Shown here: in pieces, positions 53,233 through 61,280 of the stretch
Position numbering within the stretch: the stretch's first letter is position 1
Layout: each line of letters starts with the position of its first letter
Assembly: GCF_025699485.1 (NCBI RefSeq)
Contig: NZ_JANUXN010000010.1
Location: forward strand, 82,046-146,045
Length of the DNA: 64,000 nt
From: Thauera carbonicopians
GTDB lineage: Bacteria; Pseudomonadota; Gammaproteobacteria; Burkholderiales; Rhodocyclaceae
Direction of reading: 5' to 3'
Made by a program: the position numbers and the translations under genes
The notes under the pieces: model-generated
Databases searched by the model: none
Told to the model about the DNA's origin: nothing
What the model saw: the letters and a program-made list of their open reading frames with translations, nothing else

Positions 53233-54007
53233 ACCGCTGATGGTCTGGTTGCAAGCGCATGAGCCAACGTTGGCTCTTCGCATTGCTCAGAAGGCTGGTG
53301 AGCTACCGCTGGTGGCGGAGCCGGGTCACTCGGGGCTCACGCTGCCACTCTCAGTTGGCGAAGATGTGGCTTCAGTTCTGCCGCCGCATCGCTTGCCGCA
53401 ATCAATCCAAAGTGCGGCGCCGCGTCGTCGCGCGGCCTTTATCGCCGGTTCGATCTGCGCTGAACTTGCGCTCGCGGCGCTATCTCCACCGGTCAATTCC
53501 AGCGTGCTCGTCCGCAACTCGCGAGGCGGGCCTCTGTGGCCCAGAGGAGTGCTGGGCTCAATCACCCACAACTGGCAAACGGCCGCGGCCGTCGCCGCGC
53601 GTCAAGAGGCTTGCGTCGGGCTTGGCATTGACGTAGAGACACGTGTAGATTCAAGCGGACTGCAGGCCATCACCGACACCTGCTTGACCTCGGGCGAGCG
53701 CGACCAGCACCTATCGAGCGCCGACCCAGCCGCTACTGCCACACTGGTGTTCTCGGCCAAGGAGTCGCTGTACAAGGCCTTGCAGGCGACGATGCCCGGG
53801 TGGGTCGACTACACCGATGTCGAGGTGGACGCGATTGCTATGCAGTCGCTGAGGTTAAGCCCCCGTTCGGGCACCCTCGTCGCGGCGCATTTGCGCGAGT
53901 CGGTGACCGCCGAGTGGCGATGGCACGACAATGACGTGTATACGCGAGTGGTGCTCATGGGTAAGTCGCTTCAGCCGAGGGTTAGCAGGCTGATGCAAAA
54001 GAGCTGA
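53225..54007 (+). CDS. 4'-phosphopantetheinyl transferase (EntD/Sfp type)
   Basis: A 260-residue transferase that converts apo carrier proteins to the holo form with CoA. The Mg-binding motifs GLGIDVET and FSAKESLYKALQ are intact, and GSITHNWQTAAA marks the upstream conserved histidine region. I choose a GTG at 53225, which overlaps the previous stop as GTGACTGA, the same pattern as ATGACTGA between the two NRPS genes; MVWLQAHEP is the alternative. The last codons (SRLMQKS) come from the end of an inserted IS, so the native C-terminus has been replaced, probably harmlessly. Confidence 0.87.
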   Translation: MTEPLMVWLQAHEPTLALRIAQKAGELPLVAEPGHSGLTLPLSVGEDVASVLPPHRLPQSIQSAAPRRRAAFIAGSICAELALAALSPPVNSSVLVRNSRGGPLWPRGVLGSITHNWQTAAAVAARQEACVGLGIDVETRVDSSGLQAITDTCLTSGERDQHLSSADPAATATLVFSAKESLYKALQATMPGWVDYTDVEVDAIAMQSLRLSPRSGTLVAAHLRESVTAEWRWHDNDVYTRVVLMGKSLQPRVSRLMQKS

Positions 54008-55314
54008 ACACCACACCAGCCAAGGGGTTCAAGTTGATCTTCACAGGAACTTCGTCGAGAGAATGGTTTTTTCAATTCGGCCCATATTGCCGGCGTGCCC
54101 ATTCCGAGACTGATCAGCCCCTGGTTCGTTTGCTCGACTCACGCTGTTCCTCCCGCACTTCCCAATTTCGCGATTCTCAACAAGTTGTAGGCTGCGCCAG
54201 AAATGAAGGCCACCATTTGCGTCTTCGCCTGCCCGATGAATCGCGTCTTGCGCAACCCACCGACCGTCTTGAGCCAGCCGAAGATTTCCTCCACCCGCTT
54301 TCGCTTGCGTTGGCTGATCCGATAGCCTTCGGTTCGCGTCGTCCGCCCATCGAGCCCGGGCGTAAAGCGATGGTCGATTCGAGCAATGTGCGGCCGGATA
54401 CGATGCGCGCGCAGGTGCATCACGAAATCCTTGATGTGGTAACCCTTGTCGGCCGCCGGACTCTTGGGGTGGATGCGCCGCCGGCGGGCGCGGGTGAGCA
54501 TCGTGCGCGGAGCACGGTGCTCGGCCTGCGTCGATTCCGTGATCAGGATGTCGACACACAGCCCATGACGGTTCTCCATGAGCACATGTCCGCCGTAGCT
54601 GAGCCTGGCAGGCTGGCCGTTACCCTTTCGCATGAGCCGCGCCTCAGGATCGGTGCTGCTCTGGTGCGTGGCGTTCGAACGCTTCTCACCTTTGAAGTCG
54701 ACCATCCCGGTGCCATCCCCACCGTCTTTCGGCGGCTCGCCGTCCTTGCGCTTGAAACTCTTGAACGAGGCCCAGGCTTCGATGAGCGTGCCGTCGACAG
54801 TGAAGTGCTCCGAGGACAGCAGATGCTGCCGGCGCGCCAGGCTGACGACCTCGTCAAAGAAGCGGCGGGCGATATCGGTCGTCACCAGGCGTTCGCGCAG
54901 GCGGCTGAAGTTCGACTGATCCAGGCTAGTGTTCTCCAGATCCATGTCGAGGAACCAGCGAAAGAGGATGTTGTAGTCCAGTTGTTCGCAGAACTGCCGG
55001 TCCGAGCGGATCGAGTACAGGGCGATCAGCAATTGCCCCTTGAGCAGGCGCTCAGGCGGAATCGACGGGCGGCCGGTACTCGAGTACAACGCATCCAGAT
55101 CCGCCGAAATGGCACTCAGCGCCCGATCGGCCAATTGCTTCACCCTTCGCAGGGGATGATCGGCCGGTACGCGCGATTCCGGCGAGAAATAATGGAACAT
55201 CGAGGACTGGGGATCGAGTTGGCCGCGCATCGCTGTCAAGACAAGAGATTGAGCAACAAATCTATGACTAGCAACTCGCAGAATCGTTCACTGGGTTCTG
55301 CATCAGCCTGTTAG
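53982..55314 (-). mobile_element. IS5-type insertion sequence, complete
   Basis: A 1333-bp element. Its ends are inverted repeats: TTAGCAGGCTGATGCA at the left and, read inwards from the right, CTAACAGGCTGATGCA. The bases AGGG flank both ends (53978-53981 and 55315-55318), a 4-bp target duplication. It contains one intact transposase on the minus strand. It entered the 3' end of the phosphopantetheinyl transferase gene. Confidence 0.85.
54139..55239 (-). CDS. IS5 family transposase
   Basis: 366 residues. The N-terminal DUF772 region reads DQSSM-type MRGQLDPQSSMFHYFSPE and LYSSTGRPSIPPERLLKGQLL; DLENTSLDQSNFSRLRERL follows. The DDE catalytic core is suggested by HFTVDGTLIEAWAS, SPAADKGYHIKDF and RVEEIFGWLKTVGGLRKTR. 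It fills the IS between terminal inverted repeats and has no frameshift, so the element may still move. Confidence 0.88.
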   Translation of the reverse strand: MTAMRGQLDPQSSMFHYFSPESRVPADHPLRRVKQLADRALSAISADLDALYSSTGRPSIPPERLLKGQLLIALYSIRSDRQFCEQLDYNILFRWFLDMDLENTSLDQSNFSRLRERLVTTDIARRFFDEVVSLARRQHLLSSEHFTVDGTLIEAWASFKSFKRKDGEPPKDGGDGTGMVDFKGEKRSNATHQSSTDPEARLMRKGNGQPARLSYGGHVLMENRHGLCVDILITESTQAEHRAPRTMLTRARRRRIHPKSPAADKGYHIKDFVMHLRAHRIRPHIARIDHRFTPGLDGRTTRTEGYRISQRKRKRVEEIFGWLKTVGGLRKTRFIGQAKTQMVAFISGAAYNLLRIAKLGSAGGTA

Positions 55315-55508
55315 AGGGGCCAGCATCCAATGAAGCGAACTTGAATTGCCCCCGCTTCAGTAGATTGTTGGCTCGAATGGCATGCTAAAAAGTTTGATTG
55401 CTCCGCTGCTGATTACGCGACATGCGCTGCCGAGCGGTACGTCCTGCGTTAACAGTAGCTGCGCCTGACCACGCCCATCATCGCCCAAGCACGCTCAGAC
55501 CTGACGGC
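55315..55508. other. Former 3' flank of the PKS-NRPS operon
   Basis: This is the sequence that followed the transferase gene before the IS arrived. Joining 53981 to 55319 gives a transferase ending in P-R-G-Q-H-P-M-K-R-T-stop within 30 bases. No further gene is seen up to the direct repeat at 55509. Confidence 0.5.
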
Positions 55509-55691
55509 CCACTCCATCATCAACAGGCCGCCCAAACCCGCATGGTTAAAGGACTTGGCTGCGATCAACATGGGGCCTTACCGTCGTTTTTACCGTCAGA
55601 ATCGCACATCTTTTGCTGGCGCGGGAGATGGAGCGATTTGCGCGGCGTCGACTCTTTCGGCTTCATTGTCAATCAAGTTGCATCTTAGCGC
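55509..55691 (+). repeat. Island direct repeat, right copy
   Basis: This is the second copy of the about 182-bp repeat at 29848-30028, in the same orientation and roughly four-fifths identical by eye. On the minus strand its edge reads CTGTTGATGATGGAGTGGG, one base different from the guaA-like edge of the left copy before diverging. It contains two TACCGTC motifs. The pair brackets the hipA relic, the PKS-NRPS operon and the IS. Confidence 0.72.
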
Positions 55692-55764
55692 AGGGCAGCT
55701 CTCCTGAAAATATCTGTTCACAGCTCGATCCGAGCATCTCGCACTACCATAGCCAACCTGCAGA

Positions 55765-55930
55765 CTATTCTGCTCTCGAGAAGTCATGCTCATAAGCGTC
55801 CCTAGCCAAAAACCGGCTGTAGGCTATGAGCAGCGAGGCAGCCAACGGATCACGTATACGACCGCATCGGCGTATCGGATATGAAAATCCGCCATCTTCG
55901 TAGGTGCCATACTTCGCGAACACCTTATTT
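55765..55930 (-). other. Unidentified gene fragment
   Basis: The minus strand is open and reads APNKVFAKYGTYEDGGFSYP and DPLAASLLIAYSRFLARDAYEHDF before a stop at 55765. It looks like the C-terminal end of a real protein, but I do not recognise it. It is fused in frame neither to the trbI-like piece beside it nor to any start codon. Confidence 0.3.
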
Positions 55931-56115
55931 GGGGCACCCCTCGAGCGAATCGAAGGCCGCGAGCGTGCTGGCAGCACCAGGGACACCCGGCGTCGCCTGC
56001 GCCACCGTGGGCGTGGCGGTGGCCTGACCCTGACCGCCCGAGCGGAAGAACACCGACGAAGCCGCTGCGGCTTCGGCTTCCTTGCGCAGCGCATCGTTCG
56101 GGTCGTGGCTGGCCA
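55925..56115 (-). pseudogene. TrbI-like conjugation protein fragment
   Basis: The minus strand encodes NDALRKEAEAAAASSVFFRSGGQGQA followed by a low-complexity A/P/T-rich stretch and AAFDSL. This resembles an internal part of TrbI (VirB10-like) of Tn4371-type integrative conjugative elements. Both ends are lost. It marks the neighbourhood as the remains of a conjugative element. Confidence 0.5.
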
Positions 56116-56433
56116 TTCGCTGTTCGATGTGCGCCGGTTTCCCGGTCAGGGTGGCCGGTATCCGGCTTCGGTGCTGTGCATTCGCAATGTCATCCCGGCG
56201 CCGCACCTGGCGGCGCGTCACTCAACGGCCCACGCCACGGTGCTGTTCTCGGGCACGCTGAATCCGCCCCAGTTCTACCGTGATGTCCTGGGGCTGCGGA
56301 GGACCGGGAGGTCTTTGTGTCGCGCTTCACCGAGCAGGGGCGAGGCATCGGCTTCGCGGTGTTGGGAGGGGTGTTCTCGGAAGGTGTCGATCTGCCGGGC
56401 CAGCGCCTGATCGGCGCCTTCGTGGTGACGCTG
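56116..56433 (+). pseudogene. DinG-like helicase fragment, middle part
   Basis: LFDVRRFPGQGG...LCIRNVIPAPHLAARHSTAHATVLFSGTLNPPQFYRDVLGL matches the SAT/TLxPP motif region of Rad3/DinG-type helicases. After an internal deletion and frame change near 56305 it continues as FVSRFTEQGRGIGFAVLGGVFSEGVDLPGQRLIGAFVVTLG (the EGVD motif V region). It then stops at the edge of an IS21-type remnant. The last motif is found beyond that remnant at 57378. Confidence 0.65.
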
Positions 56434-57377
56434 GGACTGCTGCGTATTCCGACGAACGTGACCGCCCATACCGACGAAGGTGACCGGTGTTGTGCGCGGG
56501 CCAGCGTGGTGTTCAGAGTGTAACCGCGTCGGTCACGATGGCGGTCATTGTTGGGCATGGCATAGGCTTATCCACAGGCGGTCGCCAGCGCGCTTCATAC
56601 GCTGGCGGGCGGCCGGCTGTGGGTAAGCCGTTGGGTGGGCACGGCCTCATGCTTTTTCCTTTTTTCTCATCGATTCGCCCTTGAGGGTGAGCTTGTGTGC
56701 GGCATGCACGACGCGATCGAGGATCGCATCGGCGAAGGTCGGATCACCCAGGTAGGCGTGCCAGTGCTCGATCGGCAACTGGCTGGTGATGACGGTCGAG
56801 CGCGTGCCCACGCGGTCATCGAGCAGTTCGAGCAGATCACTGCGCTCTTGCGCCGACGGCGCAGCCAGGCCCCAGTCGTCGATGACGATCAGGTCGAGCC
56901 GGGCGAGCTGCATCAGCCGCCGGCTGAAGCTGCCGTCGGCGTGGGCCAGGCGTAGCTCCTCGAACAGGCGCGGCAGACGTACGTAGTAGGCCGACAGCCC
57001 CTGGCGGCAGGCGGCGTTCGCGAGTGCGCAAGCGAGCCAGGTCTTGCCGCTGCCGGTCGGGCCGGTGAGCAGGCAGTTCTGCGCCGGCGGATCCAGTGGC
57101 CGGTGCCGAGCCCGGCGAACTGACTACGCTCGAGGCCGCGCCCTGCGCGGTAATCGACGTCCTCCAGGCAGGCACTGCCGAGCTTGATGCGGGCGGCCTT
57201 GAGCAAGCGCGCGATACGCTTGCCGTCGCGCAGCAACACCTCGCGATCGATCAACTGGGCCAGACGCTCGTCGAAGGTGAGCGCGTCGATGCCGGGGTGG
57301 GCGAGTTGTTCTTCGAAGGCGCGGGCCATGCCTTCCAGGCGCAGCGTGCGCAGTTGTTCCAGGCTGTGATGAGTCAA
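56434..57377 (-). mobile_element. IS21-type remnant carrying istB
   Basis: The piece between the two helicase fragments contains a broken istB and, on its left side, the presumed IS end starting near CTGCTGCGTATTCCGACGAAC. There is no istA: the istB start is followed within a few bases by helicase sequence, so that half of the element has been deleted. The left 210 bases (56434-56646) hold no gene. Confidence 0.6.
56647..57377 (-). pseudogene. istB: IstB-like transposition helper ATPase, frameshifted
   Basis: The N-terminal part (MTHHSLEQLRTLRLEGMARAFEEQL to [10 protein letters not shown]) is in one frame. A single missing G near 57085 shifts the frame, and the family sequence continues in another frame with [21 protein letters not shown] (Walker A), [11 protein letters not shown] (Walker B) and [30 protein letters not shown]. 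Apart from this one base the gene would be full length. IstB is the ATPase partner of the IS21 transposase IstA, which is absent. Confidence 0.75.
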
Positions 57378-57603
57378 GGGTTACGACTACACCTACCTCT
57401 TCCCCGGCCTGCACAAGGTGGTGCAGGCGGCCGGACGCGTGATCCGCAGCGAGCAGGACCGGGGTGTGGTGTTCCTGGTCGACGACCGCTACCGGCGCGC
57501 GGCAGTCCGGGCCTTGTTGCCGAGATGGTGGCAGGTACAGGAACACCTGGGGCACCGTTCACCGACGAAGGTGCTCGAACCAGAGAGCAATGTCTTGCGC
57601 TGA
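57378..57603 (+). pseudogene. DinG-like helicase fragment, C-terminal part
   Basis: GYDYTYLFPGLHKVVQAAGRVIRSEQDRGVVFLVDDRYRRAAVRALLPRWWQV is the motif VI region (QAxGRxIR) and end of a DinG/Rad3-type helicase. It continues the fragment that ends at 56433, so the IS21-type element once inserted into this gene. Confidence 0.65.
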
Positions 57604-57968
57604 TCGAAGACTGCAATGCAGCCGTTCGGCGGAATGAACCCGCGTGTGGATGGCGCCTTGGTGTTCGTCCTGTCCGAGAACCTGGCAATCGCGGGTCAGC
57701 AGATCAGAAACTTCCCAGCGGATCGAAGTCGAAATGCCCTCGAAATCTTCGAGCGAACAGAGATCTGATCCGGCAGCCGATGGGCAACTCCGGCTCAAGC
57801 CGAGGATGGCCGCACGCGAACGGCGGCTTCCTGGCGCGGGACCAGACTCACGGTTCCGGCATCAGCCGACTGCGGACAAAGGCAGCTATCTGGCATTGCA
57901 GGCGAGCCTGCGTCTCCCTCGTCAGCGCCTTCCGCATCGAGACCGCGCTGGCGGCATGGCGGGGTGGT
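57604..57968. other. Gene-free stretch
   Basis: No coding sequence with recognisable similarity or a good start is visible on either strand. It separates the mobile-element debris from the membrane-protein operon. Confidence 0.4.
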
Positions 57969-58703
57969 TCAGTCCGCGCTCACGTCGACAACCATCGAGA
58001 GGCGCGTCTTCGTAACATCTTCGCTCCAGGTCGCAGTAACGGACTGCGCGCCCGGTGCTGCAACCCGCAGCGATGTGCGAACCTGCCCATCGGAGGCTGC
58101 CTTCACCAGGGTGCTTGCAGAGGAGGCGGCGCCGGCGGGTGCCGAAGCCGCCCGCGCGACGAAGATCACCGGGGCTCCCTTGGAGACCGACGCCACGATA
58201 AGCAGCCGCATCTTGTCGTCGGGGTCGAAGCGAGCTGCCAGAGAAGGAGCACTCGCAGGGGACTGCAGCAGAGCGGACACCACGGCGACGGCAACCAGCA
58301 GACCCGCAAAAGAGGTCAGAATCTCTGCCCACCGAAGCGCCGATTGCTTGGCCTCGGCTGCCCGCGCGAAGGCGCTCGAGATCTCGCTGGGAATGCGCGG
58401 GTCGAAATTGAACGTCAAGGGACGTCCGACCCGCACCGTCTGCCAGTAGGCGAAGATGAGTACCAGGCTGGGCAAGGCGATTAGCAGCGAGACGAACTGG
58501 CCGAAGCGATCGCCACCGAGCGCCACGGCCAGTAGGCCGGCCGCCGAATACACGGTCCAGAACCAAGCAATGGCGCCTGCGAGCTGTATCGCGCGCTGCT
58601 CTGGCGCCTTGACCGCACCGCGAACGGCCTCTTGCGCATAGGCCAGCCAGAACCGATCGCCCACGACGATGTCCTCCAGCGCAGCAGGCTTATCGCTAGC
58701 CAC
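57969..58703 (-). CDS. Unknown membrane protein
   Basis: A 244-residue protein if it starts at the GTG (VASDKPAALEDIV) that overlaps the upstream stop as GTGGCTAG; a longer start at 58757 is possible. Three hydrophobic segments are seen (AIAWFWTVYSAAGLLAVAL, FVSLLIALPSLVLIFAYW, ILTSFAGLLVAVAVVSALL), separated by a cytoplasmic stretch. A C-terminal domain of about 100 residues of strand-rich character follows (MRLLIVASVSKGAPVIFVA). I recognise no family. It is the third gene of a small operon with a zinc-ribbon protein and an HExxH protein. Confidence 0.65.
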   Translation of the reverse strand: MASDKPAALEDIVVGDRFWLAYAQEAVRGAVKAPEQRAIQLAGAIAWFWTVYSAAGLLAVALGGDRFGQFVSLLIALPSLVLIFAYWQTVRVGRPLTFNFDPRIPSEISSAFARAAEAKQSALRWAEILTSFAGLLVAVAVVSALLQSPASAPSLAARFDPDDKMRLLIVASVSKGAPVIFVARAASAPAGAASSASTLVKAASDGQVRTSLRVAAPGAQSVTATWSEDVTKTRLSMVVDVSAD

Positions 58704-58899
58704 CGCGCTTCTCGCTCGACGAGCCGACCTTGATGGTGTAGGGGCGCGTGTGGCCATTGGCGCAAGTCAGGTAGGCCACGGCCTCTCGCTCTTGCTCCCC
58801 CTTGCGAAAATGGAAGCCAATGCCCCCGGGAACGGACTGCGGCTCATACGTCACGTTCAAGCCACAGTTCTTCTCTGTGCAAGAAAACGTCTGACTCAT
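58696..58899 (-). CDS. Small zinc-ribbon-like protein
   Basis: A 67-residue protein with cysteines at 7 and 12 (CTEKNC) and a second pair Cys46/His50 (CANGH), a plausible four-ligand zinc site. Nothing else is recognisable. It starts 53 bases downstream of the HExxH gene's stop and overlaps the membrane-protein gene by eight bases. Confidence 0.6.
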   Translation of the reverse strand: MSQTFSCTEKNCGLNVTYEPQSVPGGIGFHFRKGEQEREAVAYLTCANGHTRPYTIKVGSSSEKRGG

Positions 58900-58952
58900 C
58901 GCACTACCCCCTCAATCGCGCAGCCTCTGCGCGCCTCATGGCGGCGCCATGG

Positions 58953-60644
58953 TCACAACCGCGACCAGAGCGCCAAGATGCTGCTCATCGTTCGCTTCAA
59001 CAACTCCTCGGTCTCGTCCGGAAGCAATTCACTGATGCTGACTGATTGGATCGCCGGATTGTGTTGCCAGTCAAGCTCCAGCAGTGCCGCCGACGCGGCC
59101 GCCTGCGGCGCGAAAGAGCGGAGGAACCACGGCCCGGGGAATCCCTCGCAGCGGGCCACCTTCAAGACAAGCGGCTGGAGCTGCTCACCATAGCCGCTCA
59201 AGTCCGCGGAAATCTGGGCGAGCCTCACCGATCCTGTCTGGGCCGCCGCCTCGATGAAGTCGAACCAGTTGCCCATCACGTAAAGAGCCATTCGGTCGTT
59301 GTGCCGTGGATCGATGTAGCCGGGCGCTACGGCCGGACCGTAGGAGAAAGCGCGGTTTCCCGCCTTTCGCTCGCTGCCAATAGGCGAAATGATCAAGTAC
59401 GGCTGCGGACCTGTCCAACCGTGCTCGGGCTGCAGTTGATTCAACCAACTGATGACGTCGTCTCGCAAATAGTGAACGGCGAAGACCCGCCTCTCCCCTA
59501 GCGTCAAGTTGGTCTGAGCACCCTCGGGACCATCGCGCAGCACTGTCCAGACATCTGGAAGATCGTCCGGGTCGCCTGAGATGACGACCAGTTTGTCTGC
59601 ATTGCGGTAGTCATCGATCTCCCACAACGCCGCTCCGTCTGCGCCCGGAAGCGTCCGTCCGATGGATGAGTTTGCGATGAAGGAGCCTGCCTGTTTCCAG
59701 GCGTGCGCGCGGGTGGCCGCATCACGCCGGAAGTGAGCCGTCGCAGCGTCCAGATCAGGAATGTCGGCGACTTCGGTCCCAACAGTCTGTCTCAAGTCGA
59801 CGCAAAGCTCGCGGGCGAAGGCAATCAGCCTTTTCCCGCACTTGACGCGCTCCTCCGCTGTGAGGAAGGGAACCACTCGACGACTGCGCAGCCACGAGGC
59901 CATGACACCATCGAGTTCCAGATCAAGCAGGTTGGCGAGCGTGCCCTGATCACGCCATGCCTCCTCGTCATTGAGGTTCCAACCGGTGACTTGCCGGCGC
60001 TCGAAGAACTGCTTGGCTGCATCCGATAGCTGGCATCGCAACTCTTTGCCCCGAGCCCCAAGCTCCGACAAGAGCGCGCGAAGTCGATGGTTGGGTTCTT
60101 CGTCTTGGTCCTGAGTCTGATAGGCAAACCGGGGGTTGCGCAGAAAACGAGCGGCGAAGCGGGAGTCGAATGCGAAGTGCGTCAGGGTGAGCGCGACTCG
60201 TACCTGCATGAAGGTACTCGCGAACAGGGGGTCGATGACTGTTGCGGCCTCTTCATAGTAGGCCTTGTAGTTCGCCGGCAGATGGCGGATGTACCCCTTG
60301 CCGACCTCGGGCGCAACGAGCTTAATGCCATAGTAGGTTGCAAAGGTCTCTTGAGCATCGATCGACCCGGTGGCCAAAGTATCCGCGGTGATGGAGAAGG
60401 CAGATAGCTCGTCGCCCCTGATTCCACCGGGCTCGTCCATCACGCGCCACAGAAGGGCCAGGATTGAGCCATCCGTCGATCGCGAGAAGAGCACCTCGTG
60501 GCCATATTCATGGTGGTAGACGACCTCGTCATCGAGCGCGCCGAGATGCAGCGTCGCTCGGCTGCCGTCATGGCTGCCGACGACTTCTCCCTCGGTGACC
60601 AGTCGAAAGGGCTCGAATCGGTTAGAACGCAGATGAGATGTCAT
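58953..60644 (-). CDS. Unknown protein with HExxH metallopeptidase-like motif
   Basis: A 563-residue protein. VVYHHEYGHEVLFSR gives an HExxH at residues 45-49, and Glu99 in AQETFATYYG could be the third zinc ligand, as in gluzincin-like peptidases (HExxH...E). The rest (about residues 120-563) has no motif I recognise, apart from aromatic-rich segments. No signal peptide or membrane helix is evident, so it should be cytoplasmic. I start at MTSHLRSNRFEPF; the longer upstream reading lacks coding character. It leads a three-gene operon with a zinc-ribbon and a membrane protein. Confidence 0.7.
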   Translation of the reverse strand: MTSHLRSNRFEPFRLVTEGEVVGSHDGSRATLHLGALDDEVVYHHEYGHEVLFSRSTDGSILALLWRVMDEPGGIRGDELSAFSITADTLATGSIDAQETFATYYGIKLVAPEVGKGYIRHLPANYKAYYEEAATVIDPLFASTFMQVRVALTLTHFAFDSRFAARFLRNPRFAYQTQDQDEEPNHRLRALLSELGARGKELRCQLSDAAKQFFERRQVTGWNLNDEEAWRDQGTLANLLDLELDGVMASWLRSRRVVPFLTAEERVKCGKRLIAFARELCVDLRQTVGTEVADIPDLDAATAHFRRDAATRAHAWKQAGSFIANSSIGRTLPGADGAALWEIDDYRNADKLVVISGDPDDLPDVWTVLRDGPEGAQTNLTLGERRVFAVHYLRDDVISWLNQLQPEHGWTGPQPYLIISPIGSERKAGNRAFSYGPAVAPGYIDPRHNDRMALYVMGNWFDFIEAAAQTGSVRLAQISADLSGYGEQLQPLVLKVARCEGFPGPWFLRSFAPQAAASAALLELDWQHNPAIQSVSISELLPDETEELLKRTMSSILALWSRL

Positions 60645-61028
60645 GACTCTTCCAGTCGCTTGCGCCTTGCGCGATGGGTGCAGGCCCAGGGAGACGGCAG
60701 CCTGAGAGTTTGCGCGACTGAATACCCGACCGCAAGCGGTCGGGCGCCACGACCAAGCCGCCGACATCTACAGTTCCGGTGCGTAGTGCTTGGAGAATGC
60801 ATTGGCCACGGCCAGTTGTACACGCTGGGATCGCGTGTTCGAGAGCGGAGAGTGCATCATCACAGACGAGGGAAGAGATCCAGCGGCGATGCCGATTGCC
60901 GACTTCCCAGTGTGCTACACCTGCCCTCTAAAGGAGACGATCGTTGCTTGCCCGAACTGGCATCGACGCCACGGCGGACAGCAATGCGGATCATTGCGCC
61001 CATCCATTCTGATTCTGGGGAATCGAGA
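60645..61028. other. Gene-poor stretch
   Basis: This is the upstream region of the HExxH operon. A plus-strand frame from a TTG at 60790 reads ECIITDEGRDPAAMPIADF and CYTCPLKETIVACPNWH and looks partly protein-like, but it lacks a good start and runs into the antisense gene beyond 61029. I do not call it. Confidence 0.35.
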
Positions 61029-61280
61029 TCAACCGTGGGTCGATGCGGTGGCCACGCTATGGTCCAGCACCCGACAGAGGCAAGGTCTCAAGCAGTAGTA
61101 GAGGTCGACGAGGCACATTCCCCAGCGGCTGCGCATCAGCACGACATCGCGATAGCGGCGCAGCGTCGCTGTTTCGGGAGCGTCGTCGCCGAAGACGGAG
61201 GTGGCGATGAAGCACCGCCGGTCAGCCACTGAAGACTTGCCATGGCGCAGATACGCCTCGTGCATGAGCCGACCCCGCAT
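61029..61280 (-). CDS. CFI-box protein, probably truncated
   Basis: An 83-residue reading with the characteristic RRCFIATSVFGDDAPETATLRRYRDVVL and LVDLYYCL, known as a C-terminal module (CFI-box) in assorted proteins. Upstream in the same frame the sequence stays protein-like (RYGEASSPRQRQAWMRGRLMHEAYL) to about 61350. It may therefore be the tail of a longer gene truncated at its junction with the neighbouring fragment. Function unknown. Confidence 0.5.
   Translation of the reverse strand: MRGRLMHEAYLRHGKSSVADRRCFIATSVFGDDAPETATLRRYRDVVLMRSRWGMCLVDLYYCLRPCLCRVLDHSVATASTHG

Noticed and set aside
31492..54007. The cluster as a siderophore pathway serving the iron transporters at 1-6 kb or the TonB receptor at 19.7 kb
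   Set aside because: The hydroxylases and possible Glu/Gln-type residues would allow it, but the cluster has no iron-uptake gene, no Fur-box-like start and no hydroxamate or catechol enzymes; the link is only proximity within the window.
60790..61098. Plus-strand reading with several cysteines as a zinc-binding protein
   Set aside because: Only a TTG start, no ribosome-binding site, and it overlaps the CFI-box gene on the other strand; left as unclear.
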